In this document: one piece after another, positions 12,479-25,691 of the stretch
How positions within the stretch are numbered: position 1 is the first letter of the stretch
Layout of the letters: every line of letters starts with the position of its first letter
Assembly: GCF_003590095.1 (NCBI RefSeq)
Contig: NC_039493.1
Span: 5,642,001-5,706,000 of the forward strand
From: Trichoplusia ni
Taxonomy: Eukaryota > Arthropoda > Insecta > Lepidoptera > Noctuidae
DNA: 64,000 nucleotides
Reading direction: 5' to 3'
Translations under genes and position numbers: made by a program
Notes under the pieces: generated by a model
What the model saw: the letters and a program-made list of their open reading frames with translations, nothing else
The model's database searches: none
Told to the model about the DNA's origin: nothing

Positions 12479-15400
12479 TTGAGTTCAGCTTTCCATAACG
12501 CTCAGCTTCATCTCTATCAAAACAAACTTAGCGTAATTCCTTTACAATTGCAACAGTAACATCAGAAAACCTACATAAAGTAATAAGTACTCATTATTTT
12601 TTTATAAATAATACTAATTTGAATGATAAGTTCAAATTAAATAAAAATATTTAAGAATATTTGTGTGGTCCTTCGGTCCTCACTTCATGTTGTTTCAAGT
12701 GAGACTTCTTTATTACAATATCTCCCGTATTTACTGTGACAATATCTCATTTTCCCCGTGAGTGTCATTCCCCCTCCCAAAGTTTACATTAACGCGTTTT
12801 GGTAGCACTTACCTCTGTTCTCTTTAAGGTTTCTTATTTGAACAATGTAATTTTGCAAATATTTATTGTAATTACCTACTTTTCTCGATTATGGATGAAA
12901 TAATAATGGCTTTCCCAGTAACTCGGATGAAGTAATAGCTAGAGATCTTCCTGCTAGAACTAATCTTAGGATTTCTAATCTGTATCAATCAATGTGTATT
13001 TTACTCATCATTAACATAAAATAACGGTAAACATTAAAGTTTAAAAACCATCCAGTGTTAAGTTCCTAGTCACCTAGAATGTAAAAAATGGAAATGCAGA
13101 TGAAAAACTTGTAGCAAATCATCTTGATCCCAACTTAGTTCAAAACCTGTGACACCAAATGCTTTTTCTTTAATTACGAAACTAGTGACCAAAATAATGT
13201 TCTTGAATACGACAACCCTAACCCTTAAATGATTGTTAGCTTGATTGATAATAAAGCGTCTGCCGATAATGTCTCCGAGGACCAAATTTAATCTAACAGG
13301 ATCATTAAGACCGGCAACGTTCGAACACGAAGTCTGCTAATAATATCTGTATAAAATCAATAATCGACCTTATTGGAACGGGAATTCACCAAGGGTTGTA
13401 CTTTCTAGTATCATAATTATTATGAGGAGCAAGAAACTGAACGTAGTAAGGAACAACTCAAGGAGTTCGAGTAGAAGACATTAAAAAGTTTCTAGATTGA
13501 TTCTCCGCCTTAGTTTTTCCCGTCAATCCAATCAAAATTCACTTACATGGCATTTAAAGCAACATGAAAAAATATATTCTATATAAATGAATCTATATCA
13601 ATTTGGCTTAAAAATAAATCCCAAGGATAAAGATCGCCGTTACAACGAAAGCTACAGAAATCCTTATCGACTTTTTACCGATCAAAACGTAACAAATCTC
13701 GAATGAAATCGAAAGCAAGCTATAAATCAGAGCAATTCTCACTTCGTAAAAACAAAGGGCACTGGAACTTCACCTGAAAAGCCAAACCGCAATAGCCAGA
13801 ATAATCCAGCAAGATTAGCAGCCTGCCAGCCTGGCTTGCCAAACTCCGCAGCCGACCCCGATTAATCCGGATAAAACCAGCCCTGAACCAGCCAAAACCG
13901 GTTACAGAGTCGAAAAGCCACACTAATTATCTAATGTGTAACTTGTTTGCCGTAACTATTAGTGCAACGCGACTAGACCAAATTAACTCGTTTTAAATAA
14001 GCTTGTAATTAAATTAGGAAAGGACGTATTGAATTAAATTTAACTTAATTTCTAAGTTTTAGTAATTGTTTTTTTTTAGACTGGCCTTGTAAAATAATGA
14101 AGACAAAGATTTAGTCATTAATAATAAAAAAAATTGTATCATCTGTTACATATTAATTTTATGAAGGCGTTAATTACTTCGGGCAATTTTATTCACATTA
14201 ATAACCAATTTTCAGTAACATCACAAGTCAAACGGTCAGTAGACACATATAGCATAATCCCCCAACGGATTATCTAAGTAGCTATAACTTAGTGGCTCAA
14301 ACTAAGATGGCTAATATCCCGATGTCAAACGGTCAACGGTAAATCAAAGAGCAGTAATCCTGTTTTATAGGAACAAGTTCTGGTCCTTATCTTCTGAGTT
14401 AGTGATACGAATCTCGTGTCCATGGGAGGAAGGACGAAGGGAACGCTAAGCGATTATGTAAGAAAAAGTTTGGAATAGTTTGTCATTGTTTTATCTCGGT
14501 TTGAAACTTTCAGGAATATTGGTCCTTCGAGACGGTACTTTGTTTGAGACGAAAACATAAAATTTTGGCAAAAGTTTTTTTTGTGACGTGGGTTATGTGT
14601 ATGGTATGTATTAATACTATAATGGTATTTGCGTGTAGGTAAAGTTTTTTATTTGTCTGGATCAAAGTCACAATGATCACCGTACTTTTTTTTCAACCTT
14701 TTGTAGTACGTGACAATTTGGGAAAATTTTAAAGTTTTTTTAACTTAACCAATAACCTAATTTTGTTTCCCTCGTGTTATACAGAGTATATTAAAATTTC
14801 TCCTCATTATACTACAAAGAAAAATATGGTAACAGCGTCCTCAACAATTTGTGACCGTTGCAATAAAGGCTCATTCTACGAATTTTACGAGCTTCCGTAC
14901 TGAGCGCGCAATGTATAACGCAACATTGTTTATAAGTGGTTATTTTAAAATTATAATCTCATATTTTTAACATGATCATCGAAAGATATATATCTCCGTA
15001 GATTTTTAAATTTTAACAGTATCATATCTACAACGTACAGATCGTAGCTAGACAACTGCATTAGTTCAAAAACTAATGTGTTTTATTATCATTTGGCACG
15101 TTATCTAACCAATACTTAATTCTAAACAAGAACCTAAATATAGTGCATAAACTAACCGAGCAAATAACATAAACCATGTTCTAAAACAAGCTGGCTAAAG
15201 TTATTAATAACTCATTTCTGAACACCATTGCAGTTATAAATGAGCTTGAACGTCACCGAAGCATATTACTATGCATAATAAATTTAAGCGGCTAAAATAT
15301 TTTGGCGAAAACATGACTTAAGGTACCTGCACACTATTAATGTGTTTAAGAGGGAATATTTTAACCGCTACGAGCTACGAATTCAGTTTGTTTATTAAAA

Positions 15401-15667
15401 CCACATCTTAGGAGTATTATTCAAACTGGTCGTTTAAATACAGATGGCATTCGCTTGGAGATATTTGCTTATGTAGGTGGTTTTTGATGAATTATTGTTT
15501 AAATTTTGGAATATGATTTTCTGGTAAGGTGTTAAAATACTAAAATGGTTAAATATATTCTAAAGTTATTTTTATTCAGAAGTAATTCATTACAATTATA
15601 ATTTGAACGTTAAAACTTCAACGTTAAAATTTATCTGGACAACAGAACAGTCATTCATCCACCTTTT
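12479..15667. other. Noncoding; nothing recognised
   Basis: No coding signal. The 13720-13920 stretch is relatively GC-rich with repeated GGCTT/AAGCC words, but it shows no gene or repeat that I can name. Confidence 0.5.
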
Positions 15668-15790
15668 CAAAATCAAAATCAAAAGTGTTTATTTCGAATC
15701 AGCCGTTTTCTATGCACTTTTAAAATGTTATGGTTAAAGTAATGCCTCTCTCACTCTCGTTGACTTTAGTAGTTTTACATACGTACGAGT
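15668..15790 (-). repeat. Probable dispersed-repeat fragment
   Basis: The run TCAAAATCAAAATCAAAAGTGTTTATTTCGAAT resembles the terminal part of a repeat common in Lepidoptera (an AAAATC run next to TTTATT). There is no second copy in the window, so the call rests on recalled pattern only. Confidence 0.35.
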
Positions 15791-17001
15791 ACCTATTTAA
15801 ATGCCCCGAAAAGTGCGCATCGTATTCGAGAGCGCCATGCGGACCGTGTCTTTCATCTACAGCAGATGAGTAATCTACATAACTACTAATCAATCACAAC
15901 TAAAATGAATGAACCCTCTATTCTAACCCTTCATCTCAGATTCAATCTTAAGGGTCCACCAATCAAGCAAGGCATCAAGTAGGTACCCTATTTCCCTAAT
16001 CGCTTTCTAATCTGCATCTAAATCGACTCCAGGTTCCTTTAGATCGAACCCAATGTCCCAATTTATAGAGTCGTCAAGCCCTCTCATGTAAATTCTTAAG
16101 CATTCTCCTCACGTTTCTCCCTCATACATTACATGAATCAAAGAATGGACATCACATACATTAGATATGTTCAACTTTTACTGTTACTTTGTACCCCGGG
16201 AGGATTTGCGCTCGGCATGAATAGCCTCCGCTACTTTCAACAAAATCCATTCACTTGTGGGGGAAACAAAACAAAGGAGGTTTATCTTTTTATTTTGGTT
16301 TCGGTAATAGCTGTGGTTACCGGACAGAGAATTATGGATGGGACGTCCTTTACATGCTGTCTACTAAACCGGACTTAGTAAAGCTTTTGATGGTTTTTCA
16401 GTGATAAAGAGGGTTGAAATGTAAAGTTTTGTGACGCATTATGTACTTACTTCATTTTTTTTCTTCAGTAGATTCAATGTGAATTGTAGTTATGTGTTAA
16501 GGGTATTTTTTGAGAAATGTATAAGCATGATTAAAATTCGGTTTATTGCATGAAAAAAATCCAATTAAGAAAAAAATAAAAGTCTCCTATTCCTTACCAT
16601 TCGGCTTCAATTTTCAAATTATTTATATCACAAACGTATTTAATTAGCTGCAGAATATTAAATACCCTTGTAGAGCAGTGCTTGTAACGGAGACAGCGCT
16701 AAGTGGGCTGGCTCTCTGCGGTCACAAACTTGCTAATGAAGCCAGATACTGCAAATATTCTGCAATTTTGTAAAAGGGATTTTTGTTTGACAGTATAGAT
16801 CTTCCGTTGCTTCTAGAAGTTGTATTTATTCGGTTGTAATAAGGTTTTTTGATAGTCATTTTAATATCGCACATGATATAATAATATGCATTTCCTACGG
16901 AGCCTTAAAAAGAAAACAAATGTGACGGATTTGCACAACAGCGTATCGTGTTCAGATTGGTTTTGGTTATACTCAGTGAGCGCCCTGGATTTTTATATTT
17001 A
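15791..17001. other. Noncoding; nothing recognised
   Basis: Includes a short frame at 16133-16378 with a hydrophobic N-terminus, judged chance. No repeat recognised. Confidence 0.5.
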
Positions 17002-17139
17002 GGGCCGATTTTTCAATTGCCAGATAACTTTTATTCGACAAATATTTTTGACGTTTTGACAGCTTTTGTATAGAAAATAAGTCAAACGGTCATATTTATT
17101 CCTCAGATAAAAGTTATCTCACGATTGAAAAATCGGGCT
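17002..17139. mobile_element. Short MITE with TTA flanks
   Basis: A 138-bp element. The left end GGGCCGATTTTTCAATTG and right end CGATTGAAAAATCGGGCT are imperfect inverted repeats, continued inward by AGATAACTTTTATT and its complement TAAAAGTTATCT. TTA flanks both sides (16999-17001 and 17140-17142), the duplication made by PIF/Harbinger-class transposases. It has no coding capacity. It could be mobilised only by a transposase elsewhere; its ends differ from those of the 4764-9143 element. Confidence 0.75.
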
Positions 17140-17237
17140 TTAATCGAATACTTTTATTAGATTCCTAACTGTTGAGGCTGTTCTCGCTTGGACGACGTTA
17201 AATAGCTGTAAATCAAAAACAATATAACAAAGTCTAA

Positions 17238-17345
17238 TTTTAATCCAAGGTGTCAGCTACCTATATACCAAAATTCATCGAAATCAATTTAACCGTTTAG
17301 GCGTGAATAGGTAACAGACATACAAACAACGCAATCACATATTTT
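17238..17345 (+). repeat. LINE 3'-tail-like fragment
   Basis: The order TCAGCTACCTATATACCAAAATTCATCGAAATC, then CCGTTTAGGCGTGAA, then ACAGACATACAAAC is typical of 3' tails of RTE-type non-LTR elements in moths. Only the tail is present. Confidence 0.5.
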
Positions 17346-18431
17346 TACATATTGAGTTTTAGTATTAGAACTAGGTACAGGACTTTCAATCTTACAATCA
17401 TTTTACAGACTCGGTGTTAAACTGAACACTAAGTAAAAATTTGACGGTACATGCATGTGTCGTTCATGATCTTTATATAGCTAACTCTGAAACAATTTGA
17501 ACAAGCAGTCACTTATATCCTAAAGCTTACTTTGTTCAAGGATACAAAGTTACTAACTCCTTATTGCTTAGTTTCCTCAATATTGTTTACTTTTATGTTG
17601 CAGTTAAATATAAATGTATGTAACATTTCGTTTACTTTGATGCCACTATGCTATTTATTTATTTAAATTGTCATGTTCAATTGTGGTACATAATGTTATG
17701 TGTGTTGCATATTTTATCTTGATGATTTTTAAAAGCTGGACCGATTTGAATGATTTTTATGCGTTAAGGCACCACGGATGGCTTACATTGGCAAAACAGC
17801 CCGGGATGGACTAATTTTGCTAGATCAGCTATTATATAATCCCAGCTTATATTTTTTTGGCTCTGCTGGTCATCTCTTCCTCATAAAGGGAAAACAAGCA
17901 TTTTTCTTCATGCTAACTCACTTCAAACTGGCGGATTACAATTTACCATATTTTAAAATCTGGAATAGCCCAACATATACTTTTTGCCACAGGGCCATAT
18001 CACAAAAACTATAATTTTGAGAAGAAAAACAATGAAGTACAAAATTGAAACAAGATGCATGCAAGTATGTTTATAGAGAACTCTCGACTACGCCTCCGTT
18101 GACATGTAACTTCGAAATCTATTCGTTGACTCTCTCTACTGTAAGAGTATGTTTCATCAAGAACTTTTCCTCCATTAGCAAAGCATACGCGTTGCAAATG
18201 TTACACAACTCGAAGTTCGGAAATTCCGAGCGACAGATCGCATTTCCCTACTTCGGGAATGTTTTCAACTGACTTTCGATCCGAGTCGTTCACAGTTATG
18301 TTTTTGTTGCGTAAGTCCCGTTATTTTGCAAGACTTTTCCTTATTTAAAGATTATATTATAAGCTCTCTCATTATTACATGAAATCATTACCAATTATTT
18401 GATTGTTTTTTTTTTTGTTCAATCATTACAG
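17346..18431. other. Noncoding; nothing recognised
   Basis: Short frames at 17778-18014 and 18045-18272 show no recognisable protein. Confidence 0.45.
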
Positions 18432-18611
18432 TGCTGTTAGGCAAATGCCGTCAATCCATTCTCACTGTCTTGCAATCTCATTATATTTTAAAAGTAGAAA
18501 AACTGAAACTCAAAAATGTGAATACAAAACTAATAGATAAGGTAAATGACAACAATGTGCTAAAGATTATGAAAAGAGCAATAAACGCTTTAGGAAGTTC
18601 TCAGCCGCAAG
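18432..18611 (+). other. Candidate 180-nt internal exon, unassigned
   Basis: A strong acceptor (long T run, CATTACAG) at 18431 and a donor (GCAAG|GTAATT) at 18612 bracket 180 nt open in one frame. Read with two bases of the first codon and one of the last, it gives a basic, helix-prone peptide containing VEKLKLKNVNTKLIDKV. I recognise no family and see no partner exons nearby. Downstream sequence looks like dispersed repeat, so this may be chance. Confidence 0.25.
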
Positions 18612-20164
18612 GTAATTAAAATTTTATCAAAATAGGTCCAGTCGTTTTTATAGTTTTAAATTGCATTTTCATCGGGTTTGAAGGTACCCCGAAATGTTTG
18701 CCAGCTAGCGTATCGGGAAGTGCCTCAAAATTTTGTTGCCAAAATCCAACGGGAGCGAAAAACACACAAACAAGAAAAGTAAGTCTTTAGAAACGTGGGA
18801 ATTATACCAGATATTATTAAAAAACAATATCACGTTCCAATAATCTCCTACGATCTTCAATTTTGATAATAGTCGTGACCTTTACCGGGACTGTTTAAGT
18901 AAGCTTAAAGTCGATCCCTCAAGAATATTCTTTAGAAATTCAAAGACAGCTGAAGTTATAATTATAATTACTTTAAAGGTCTAATTTTAATTAGAGTTAG
19001 CATTGGTCATAATATTTAATGTGTTCAGCCCTATTAATGAACACTTAGGTGAACACCGTAATTAAGGCTTTTATCGCGTTATTAACGGAAAGAATATAAA
19101 GATTAAATTATTTAAATTGTACACGTATAAATAGTTGTAAAGTGCACGCATCTTTTGCCTATTTTTGTGTCATTCTTCATTACCGCTCTACTCCTATTAT
19201 TCATAACATAATGGTATATCCTATAGCACATAGTGTTTCTCAATAAATGGGCTATCGAAAACTGAAATAAAATGTCAAACCGGATCACCATTTCCAGAAA
19301 TAGGAGCGTTCAAAAAAAAACTCTACTACTAAGCAATAATGCTTAAATTAAGTAAAACCAGTTTAAAATCCTTTAAATGTTTCTCAAAAAGGCAATACAT
19401 GTAATTTCGTGATATTCGATAGCTAGTTTTACAGCTAGTGGCTCGGTAACAGGCATTTAACACGCAAATGGGGTGGTTTGCATAAAAGATCGCACTTGCC
19501 AGTGACGTGTCGCTGAGTAATGAGCGCATGTATTACTCGGCCCTGATCGAACCGGTTTTACGCACTTTAGGCGCATGGAGTACAGAACACTAGAGTAGAT
19601 GGAAGTTGTATACATGTTGAATGCGTGTTACTATTAGGAGATGATGATCAACTTTACATTACTTTACTGGTTTATTGCTTGCTGAAACATCTCGTTAAAT
19701 CGTTTGTGTCATACTTTTTTATAAGCAAAATCGTTGGTAGTAATTCGTTTCAAATCTGACCAATTTCACTACACGTGGGTATTTCCAATACTGACTCTTC
19801 CTTCTAGTTCCTCATATTCTACGTGTGAACTCCCCTGAGTGTACGACACTCGAACCAGCAGCTTTAACGCTGGTGTTAATAAAATATTAGTTTAATTCTT
19901 TAACAGGTCTTTATGCTTTTGTTTACGCAATAATTTGTTAGTCGTCAGTTCATTTAACGGAACTATTTATTTTTCCTACTTTAATTTGTTGATGAAAGAG
20001 AAAAAACATTTGGTCACAGTTTTTTTCTAACTTTAATGTATAAATGCTAGTTATTTAAAGGATGACACATAAAACCTTTTTCAATTAGGTCTCACATCTA
20101 AATAGAAGGAAAATAATATGATGATGAAGGAGTAAAAAGTAGTTTTTTTTAATGATAATTAATA
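18612..20164. other. Noncoding; repeat-like patch near 18640-18790
   Basis: The patch TCAAAATAGGTCCAGTCGTTTTTATAGTTT followed by GGTACCCCGAAATG and AGTGCCTCAAAATTTTGTTGCC has the look of a retroelement tail. The rest shows nothing. Confidence 0.4.
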
Positions 20165-20420
20165 TCTCCGTGTTTCGGAAGGCACGTTAAATTGTGGGTC
20201 CCGGCTGTTATTCCTACATCTTTGACAGTCGTTACAGGTAGTCAGAAACTTGAAAAGTCTGACAGCCAGTCTAACCAAGGGGTATCGTGTTGCCCAGGTA
20301 ATTGGGTTGAGGAGGTCAGGTAGGCAGTCGCTCCTTGCAAAACACTGGTACTTAGCTGAAACCGGTTGGACTGGTAGCCGACCCCAACATATTTGGGAAA
20401 AGGCTAGGCCGATGATGAAT
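20165..20420 (+). repeat. LINE 3' tail, copy 1
   Basis: The same tail occurs at 62040-62230 (+), 42095-42230 (-) and, shortened, 51321-51441 (+). Shared words are GTATCGTGTTGCCCAGGTAA, TGGGTTGAG.(T/A)GGTCAG, CAGTCGCTCCTTG, AAAACACTGGTACT.AGCTGAAACCGGTT, AGCCGACCCCAACATA and GGGAAAAGGCTA, ending in a GATGATGA run. This is the 3' end of a non-LTR retrotransposon that is usually 5'-truncated; no reverse transcriptase remains here. Confidence 0.8.
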
Positions 20421-21634
20421 TAATATCTACTCAAAAATATTTTAGTACACATTTCCAATATTAGTAGTACTAGTAATTTTAGTATTTCCAGTAGTAACTG
20501 AAAACTGTAAACAAATTCACGTGTGCTTTAAGGAACACAGTTCTTGGAAATCTCGCAGCATCGTAAGCGTTTGAAGTGACGTCACATGCACGGTAAACTG
20601 TTTACAACCCCTGGCTTCTACAAGTTGAATAAAGCTATACAGTATGCTGTATAAACAACTAAAATATGGATTTTCATAGTTATCGTATATACCACAACAT
20701 TTTCGAGGAAAGGCATCTTTGTTGGTATATACAAAATGAAAAGTTTTTATTTCAAGTAGTATGCTTTTAGAGCCTTACAATACTGCCTCTAGAAAAAAGA
20801 ACGGCATAAGCTCCCAGGTGTGAAAATTCTTCAAACTGTTTCAAAATATATGATTCATCTAACCTATGTTTTCGTTCACTTTGCCGTTTTATCAATAAAT
20901 AATAAATAATAAATCTTCAAATCTATTTATATTACATCTTGCATCTCAAAACCAGCTAAATCAACACCACATTTTCCGTTCCAATAACAAAATAAAGAGC
21001 CGTAACTGCCGATTTAGTGTAAACGACAAACACTAAATGCAGGACCAGATATTTTTAAATATTATACGCATAAGGTTTAAGCCAATTAAGCTATATTTGG
21101 GTCTAGTCTAGGTTTCAAAAGAACATTTTCAACACTATCTTCCAAAATATAGTACATACCTAATAAATAAAGAAAATAAAAAAATAAAATAATTACCTAC
21201 ATCATTACTTCCACAAACAACATTGCATTTACTTAAACAAACCAAAATCTATTCACACGAAACTCCGGCTGCAAATAGTCTAAAATAAATGATAATCTAG
21301 CATCAAATGTATGACGTAATCTGCGGGATGGTGCAGAACTGATTGTGATCGTAATTGCAGGGTGAAAATGACTGGAAAATTATACGATATTTCGATGAGT
21401 CCGATATTATATTGTACGGTTGAATCGCTATGAAAAGGTTCAATTGCGACGCCAGCTGATGCGGTCTTTGTGCTGCTACTACTAACTATAGTCGTCACGG
21501 GTTGGTGATTACATGATTCATGTGATAACCAGTAATTTATTGTGTAAAAGATCTACCTATTCTTCAATTTAAATGTTCTATGACACTATTTTAAAGCCAT
21601 TCGTCCATATTATTCCCATTCTTGTTTCATCTAT
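20421..21634. other. Noncoding; nothing recognised
   Basis: Contains a TGACGTCA octamer at 20578-20585 and a simple AATAAATAATAAATAAT run near 20895. No gene. Confidence 0.5.
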
Positions 21635-21712
21635 CCCACTTTTTCCCACTGCTGGGCAAAGGCCTCCCCCAAAAGATTATACGTATCTCTATTCTGGGCA
21701 GCATGGAACCAG
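21635..21712 (+). repeat. Degenerate interspersed repeat, copy 2
   Basis: Better-preserved relative of 2671-2749, with CCCACTGCTGGGCAAAGGCC, TCTCTATTCTGGGCAGCATGG and a CCAGCG end. Confidence 0.55.
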
Positions 21713-22623
21713 CGCGTGTTGTTTACTTTCCTAGTTTTAAATAATATTATACCAGCCTGTATATATATCCTATTCCTGGGCACTGGCTTCCTCCAATATA
21801 GTGAAAGTTTGAACACTGGTCACCACGCTAGCTCACTGCGGGATGGCAAATTCAGATTCCATTATTTGGAACTCCCGGTTTCTCAAGATCTCCTTCGCCG
21901 TTTGTCAGAAGTGTCTTAGAATGAATGTGAATATAACTTTTGGGACGAAAAATCTCTAGCACATTTGGAAAAATGCAAGAACATAGAGTACAGAACAAGA
22001 GCAATAACGTAGAAGAGAGAGAGAACGTAGCACTCCCCATCGCCAACGCTTCACCTGTTCCCATGTCCACTAACTGTAGAAAATAAACGACGCAAAAAAC
22101 TCAACTATAACGCGGTTTATCCTTTAAAAATAAAATACAGATAACCGAGTAGGCATTATTTCTTAATTTGACCCCAAACTAGACTGTCCTGAGTCACTTC
22201 ATACTAATTCCGTATTATAACTAACGATTACTTAATAATAATGCCGACCGTAAATACAAATTAATAAAACAGCTAAACATAGCTCCAGAATATACTACAA
22301 ATACGAATAAGAGTTTCTCATATGTGTGCAGAGCGCCGTCATGGATACACGTGCAAACGATTCCAAGAAATGTTTGGTAAATCTACAGCGTATTTAGAAA
22401 CCTGCCTGATTATATTATTTAGATAAGTTAACTCTGTCTGATCCGTGGTGGCTTCCTTGAACATTCAAGGTTCATTTACTAAATAATGTTTTATTTACAA
22501 AGAAAATGTTTACAATTTTTTTATAATAGCATAATTTTTCATGAAATGGGTTCCATAGCTTCATACTGCAGCCAAAAAAGTAATGGTTAATTATGTTCAG
22601 CTAATATACTACTATATACCTAA
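21713..22623. other. Noncoding; nothing recognised
   Basis: Short overlapping frames on both strands at 21716-22070 have no recognisable content. Confidence 0.45.
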
Positions 22624-22906
22624 CTATACTAATATATAAAGCTGGAGAGTTTATTTGTTTGTTTGTTTGAACGCGCTAATCTCAGGAACTACAGGTTCAA
22701 ATTGAAAAAAATATTTTTGTTTTGAATAAACCATTCATCGAGGAAGGTTTAAGGCTATACAACATCACGCTGCGACTAATAGGAGCGAAGATACAATGCA
22801 AAATGTGAAAAAAACAGGGAAAATTATTCATCTTTGGGGGTTTTCGTTCAAAAATTCCCAACTTATATCTTCTTAACACGCGGACGAAGTCGCGGTCAAC
22901 AGCTAG
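22624..22906 (+). mobile_element. Non-autonomous Helitron-like element
   Basis: The body has a TTTGTTTGTTTGTTTGAACGCGCTAATCTCAGGAACTAC start and AACATCACGCTGCGACTAATAGGAGCG inside, both widespread in moth genomes. The 3' end CGCGGACGAAGTCGCG can form a hairpin 9 bases before CTAG, which is followed by T, as Helitron ends require (CTRR, A/T target). The 5' TC is not preserved, so the left end is approximate. No protein is encoded. Confidence 0.6.
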
Positions 22907-23910
22907 TGTATATATAAATTTGTTCGAGAATTCGACTCCATTGTTACAACTATTAATTAACTGCTATGTTTTGAAAAAATGCGTCCTCAATCAACAAACA
23001 TTTCAATAGTTTTTACAAGGACCTAGTACGTATATTACGTTATTACGAAGTCTTTCTTAATACTTCGATTCACTAGACAATAGTTCTTACAAAAACATGT
23101 GTCATTACAGTAGTTTCCAGTCGATTTCATCGGTAGCTTTTCCACAATAGAAACACGAAATTACACGGACGCGGAAACTCGAAGCGATGCCGATGAGGAT
23201 ATTTGTACGCAAACGGCAAAGTTCTCGGGAGAATGTAACTGTACTCATGGTTGTATACAAAGTGTTATACATACGTGAACATAGATAGTGTACTTATATA
23301 CGTACTTGCGTACTATACAGGTGTAGTATCTGGCACGTGTCTATACAATATACATACCTACCTTCAACGTCCCCGGGACCACAATTTGTCTGTAGTTGTC
23401 TGCAGACGTTGCGACCGGCGTTGTCACTCCCGTATAGGCCTTTTTAGGTATAGCGCAAGTGCAAAAATAAAAAAAATCCAATACGGCTGCTGTTTTAATA
23501 ATCTGTCATAGATGTGAGATTAATTACATATATTTTAATAAAGTATCGCGCCATGTTTATGTGTCTCCAATCAATCAATTTAGCCTGTCACGGTACACTG
23601 CTTGATGTAGCTCCCTCCCCCCAAATTTCGCCACCGCATTAGGTCCTCCACCTTAAGCATGCAAGATGAGCCAGGTAAACACACGAGCAGACAAAATAAA
23701 TAGTAGGTATTCAACAGATATCTTAATTATGGATCGAACAATTGCCAATTCATGGTCTGTGGATCAAACTCGCAACACGTCCCTCTCAATAGACAGCTGA
23801 CTATCCGTACAGCAAAACGGTTTATTTAATACCATAAGAAGCACTATCTGTCCTCCTAATTTCTGTTATTTTATATACATAATTATGTGGTTGTTTATTT
23901 ATTGTATGTA
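22907..23910. other. Noncoding; nothing recognised
   Basis: Short frames only. The 23140-23430 stretch is richer in CG dinucleotides but has no gene. Confidence 0.45.
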
Positions 23911-24091
23911 TCTATCTATATATATAAAAATGAAATGCTGTTCGTTAGTCTCACTAAAACTCGAAAACGGCTGAACTGATTTGACTTTTTTTAGTCTTGA
24001 AGTATTCGTAGAAGTCCAGGGAAGGTTTAAACGGTGAGAAAATTAAAAAAAATTGCGGCAAAGGCGAAAAAATAACAAATTTAATTTACTA

Positions 24092-24768
24092 AGGTAAAGG
24101 CACCATATTTCGATATTGTGAAAAAAACGGTCTTATCAAAGCAAGGTTTTAATTAATAATTTAGCTGTTTTTTTTATTAATTTATGTACACACACAAATA
24201 GTCTTACAACTAATGATGGCTTTAGTATGTGTAGGTTTTCTAATAATCGCTCAGTTTAAGGCTAGCAGCTACTTGAATGCATGTTTCATACTAAATTTGC
24301 TAAATAGTGTTTAAGGTGATAGTTTTATATTGTGTGAGTTTTTGTTTACTTCAAAATATTATGAGGTTTATATTTTTTATCAAAAACACTTAACTCTTGA
24401 GTATTTCTTCACGAATTGAGGAGAAAATTAAGTTTTTAAATACCGAGCCTTTTTAAATACTAAGATTGATTTAAAATCCAAAGACAATAAAGAGATTTGC
24501 CTTTCTCCTTTCCTGAATATTTTTTACACTCAGAATTAGGAACAAAATGCATTGGAATTAGAATTTTTAAATCCGAATAAGGTGCCTCAGACTTCTTTAC
24601 ATTTTACACTATTTAACATTTTTTATCTTTTATACAGTCAATCTGTGAGTATATTTCAAAATTAAGATAAATAACACTTCTAATAAAAATTGCCAATTCT
24701 ACAGAAAGGTATATTAAATTTATGTTCTAAGTTATAATGAAAACACCGCGAATTAGGTGCCTTTACCT
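24092..24768. mobile_element. 677-bp MITE with TA flanks, nested
   Basis: The ends AGGTAAAGGCACC (24092-24104) and GGTGCCTTTACCT (24756-24768) are perfect 13-bp inverted repeats, flanked by TA on both sides (24090-24091 and 24769-24770). TA duplication points to the Tc1/mariner superfamily. The interior is AT-rich and noncoding. It sits inside the Helitron-like sequence that starts at 23911, so it is the younger insertion. Confidence 0.8.
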
Positions 24769-25691
24769 TACTTTCCTGTCAAACATTTGACATATTTTGA
24801 TGTCTGTCATAGTTTGAAAAGTAAATTAAAAGAAGTCTTTATTGTTTTATATATTGTCATAAAACCTACGTGGTAGCTAGCGGACCAGTCACTTACATTT
24901 TACTTGATCAGGTAACTTCGCAATAAAACTATAACCATGACTAAAAAAAGGTAACAAAGGAGACAGAAAAAGAGCGCAACGAACATTTGAATTCTGATCG
25001 CCTTCGACATTCTTTGAACAATGTCGAAATCATCTGAAATAACGTATCGGATGTGTCTCAAAATGTTGCCGCAAGGCATGGCGGTCTTTCTTAGGTTGAT
25101 AAGGAACGGAGTGCATTTTCCTATACTCCTATGATTGACTGCGCTACAGATTCCGACATCAGATTTGGTTCGGTATATATTATGAAGGAGTTAAATGGCA
25201 AAAAGAAACAAACGGTATGTTCTTCTCAGTTGGGAAAGTACGTATTGAAATATTAAAAAATCCTTCAGAAATATTAAGACTGTTAAGCTCAGATTTAAGA
25301 AGGCCGATTTATGCTGACATTGAATGTGCAAGCCCAAGTTTACCACCTTATTGGTCATTATTGCCAAAAAATTGACCAAAGTTTTTACAAATATATTTCG
25401 TATCGAATTATCATGACCAGAAACAACACGAGAAAAAGACTCACCGGCTCATATTTCTGACCGGCAGAAAGACCGGCGATCGGTGTGTAAAGGATTGAAA
25501 CACTCTACCATCATCTTGAGGACTTGCTGCCACGTCCCCACGCTATTAGACGACTTTGTTTGAGTATATACAGTGTGTATGAAAAACCCTGTCCATTCTT
25601 TGGAAAAGTGACTTGCATATGACTTGCATTGCATATGACACACATTTTTCCCGACTACATATACAATATACTAAACATAAGTAGTGCATAA

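Noticed and set aside
16133..16378. 81-codon frame with a signal-peptide-like start
   Set aside because: No recognisable mature protein, no splice or promoter context; expected by chance.
17778..18014. 78-codon + strand frame
   Set aside because: Composition and context look random; no family match.
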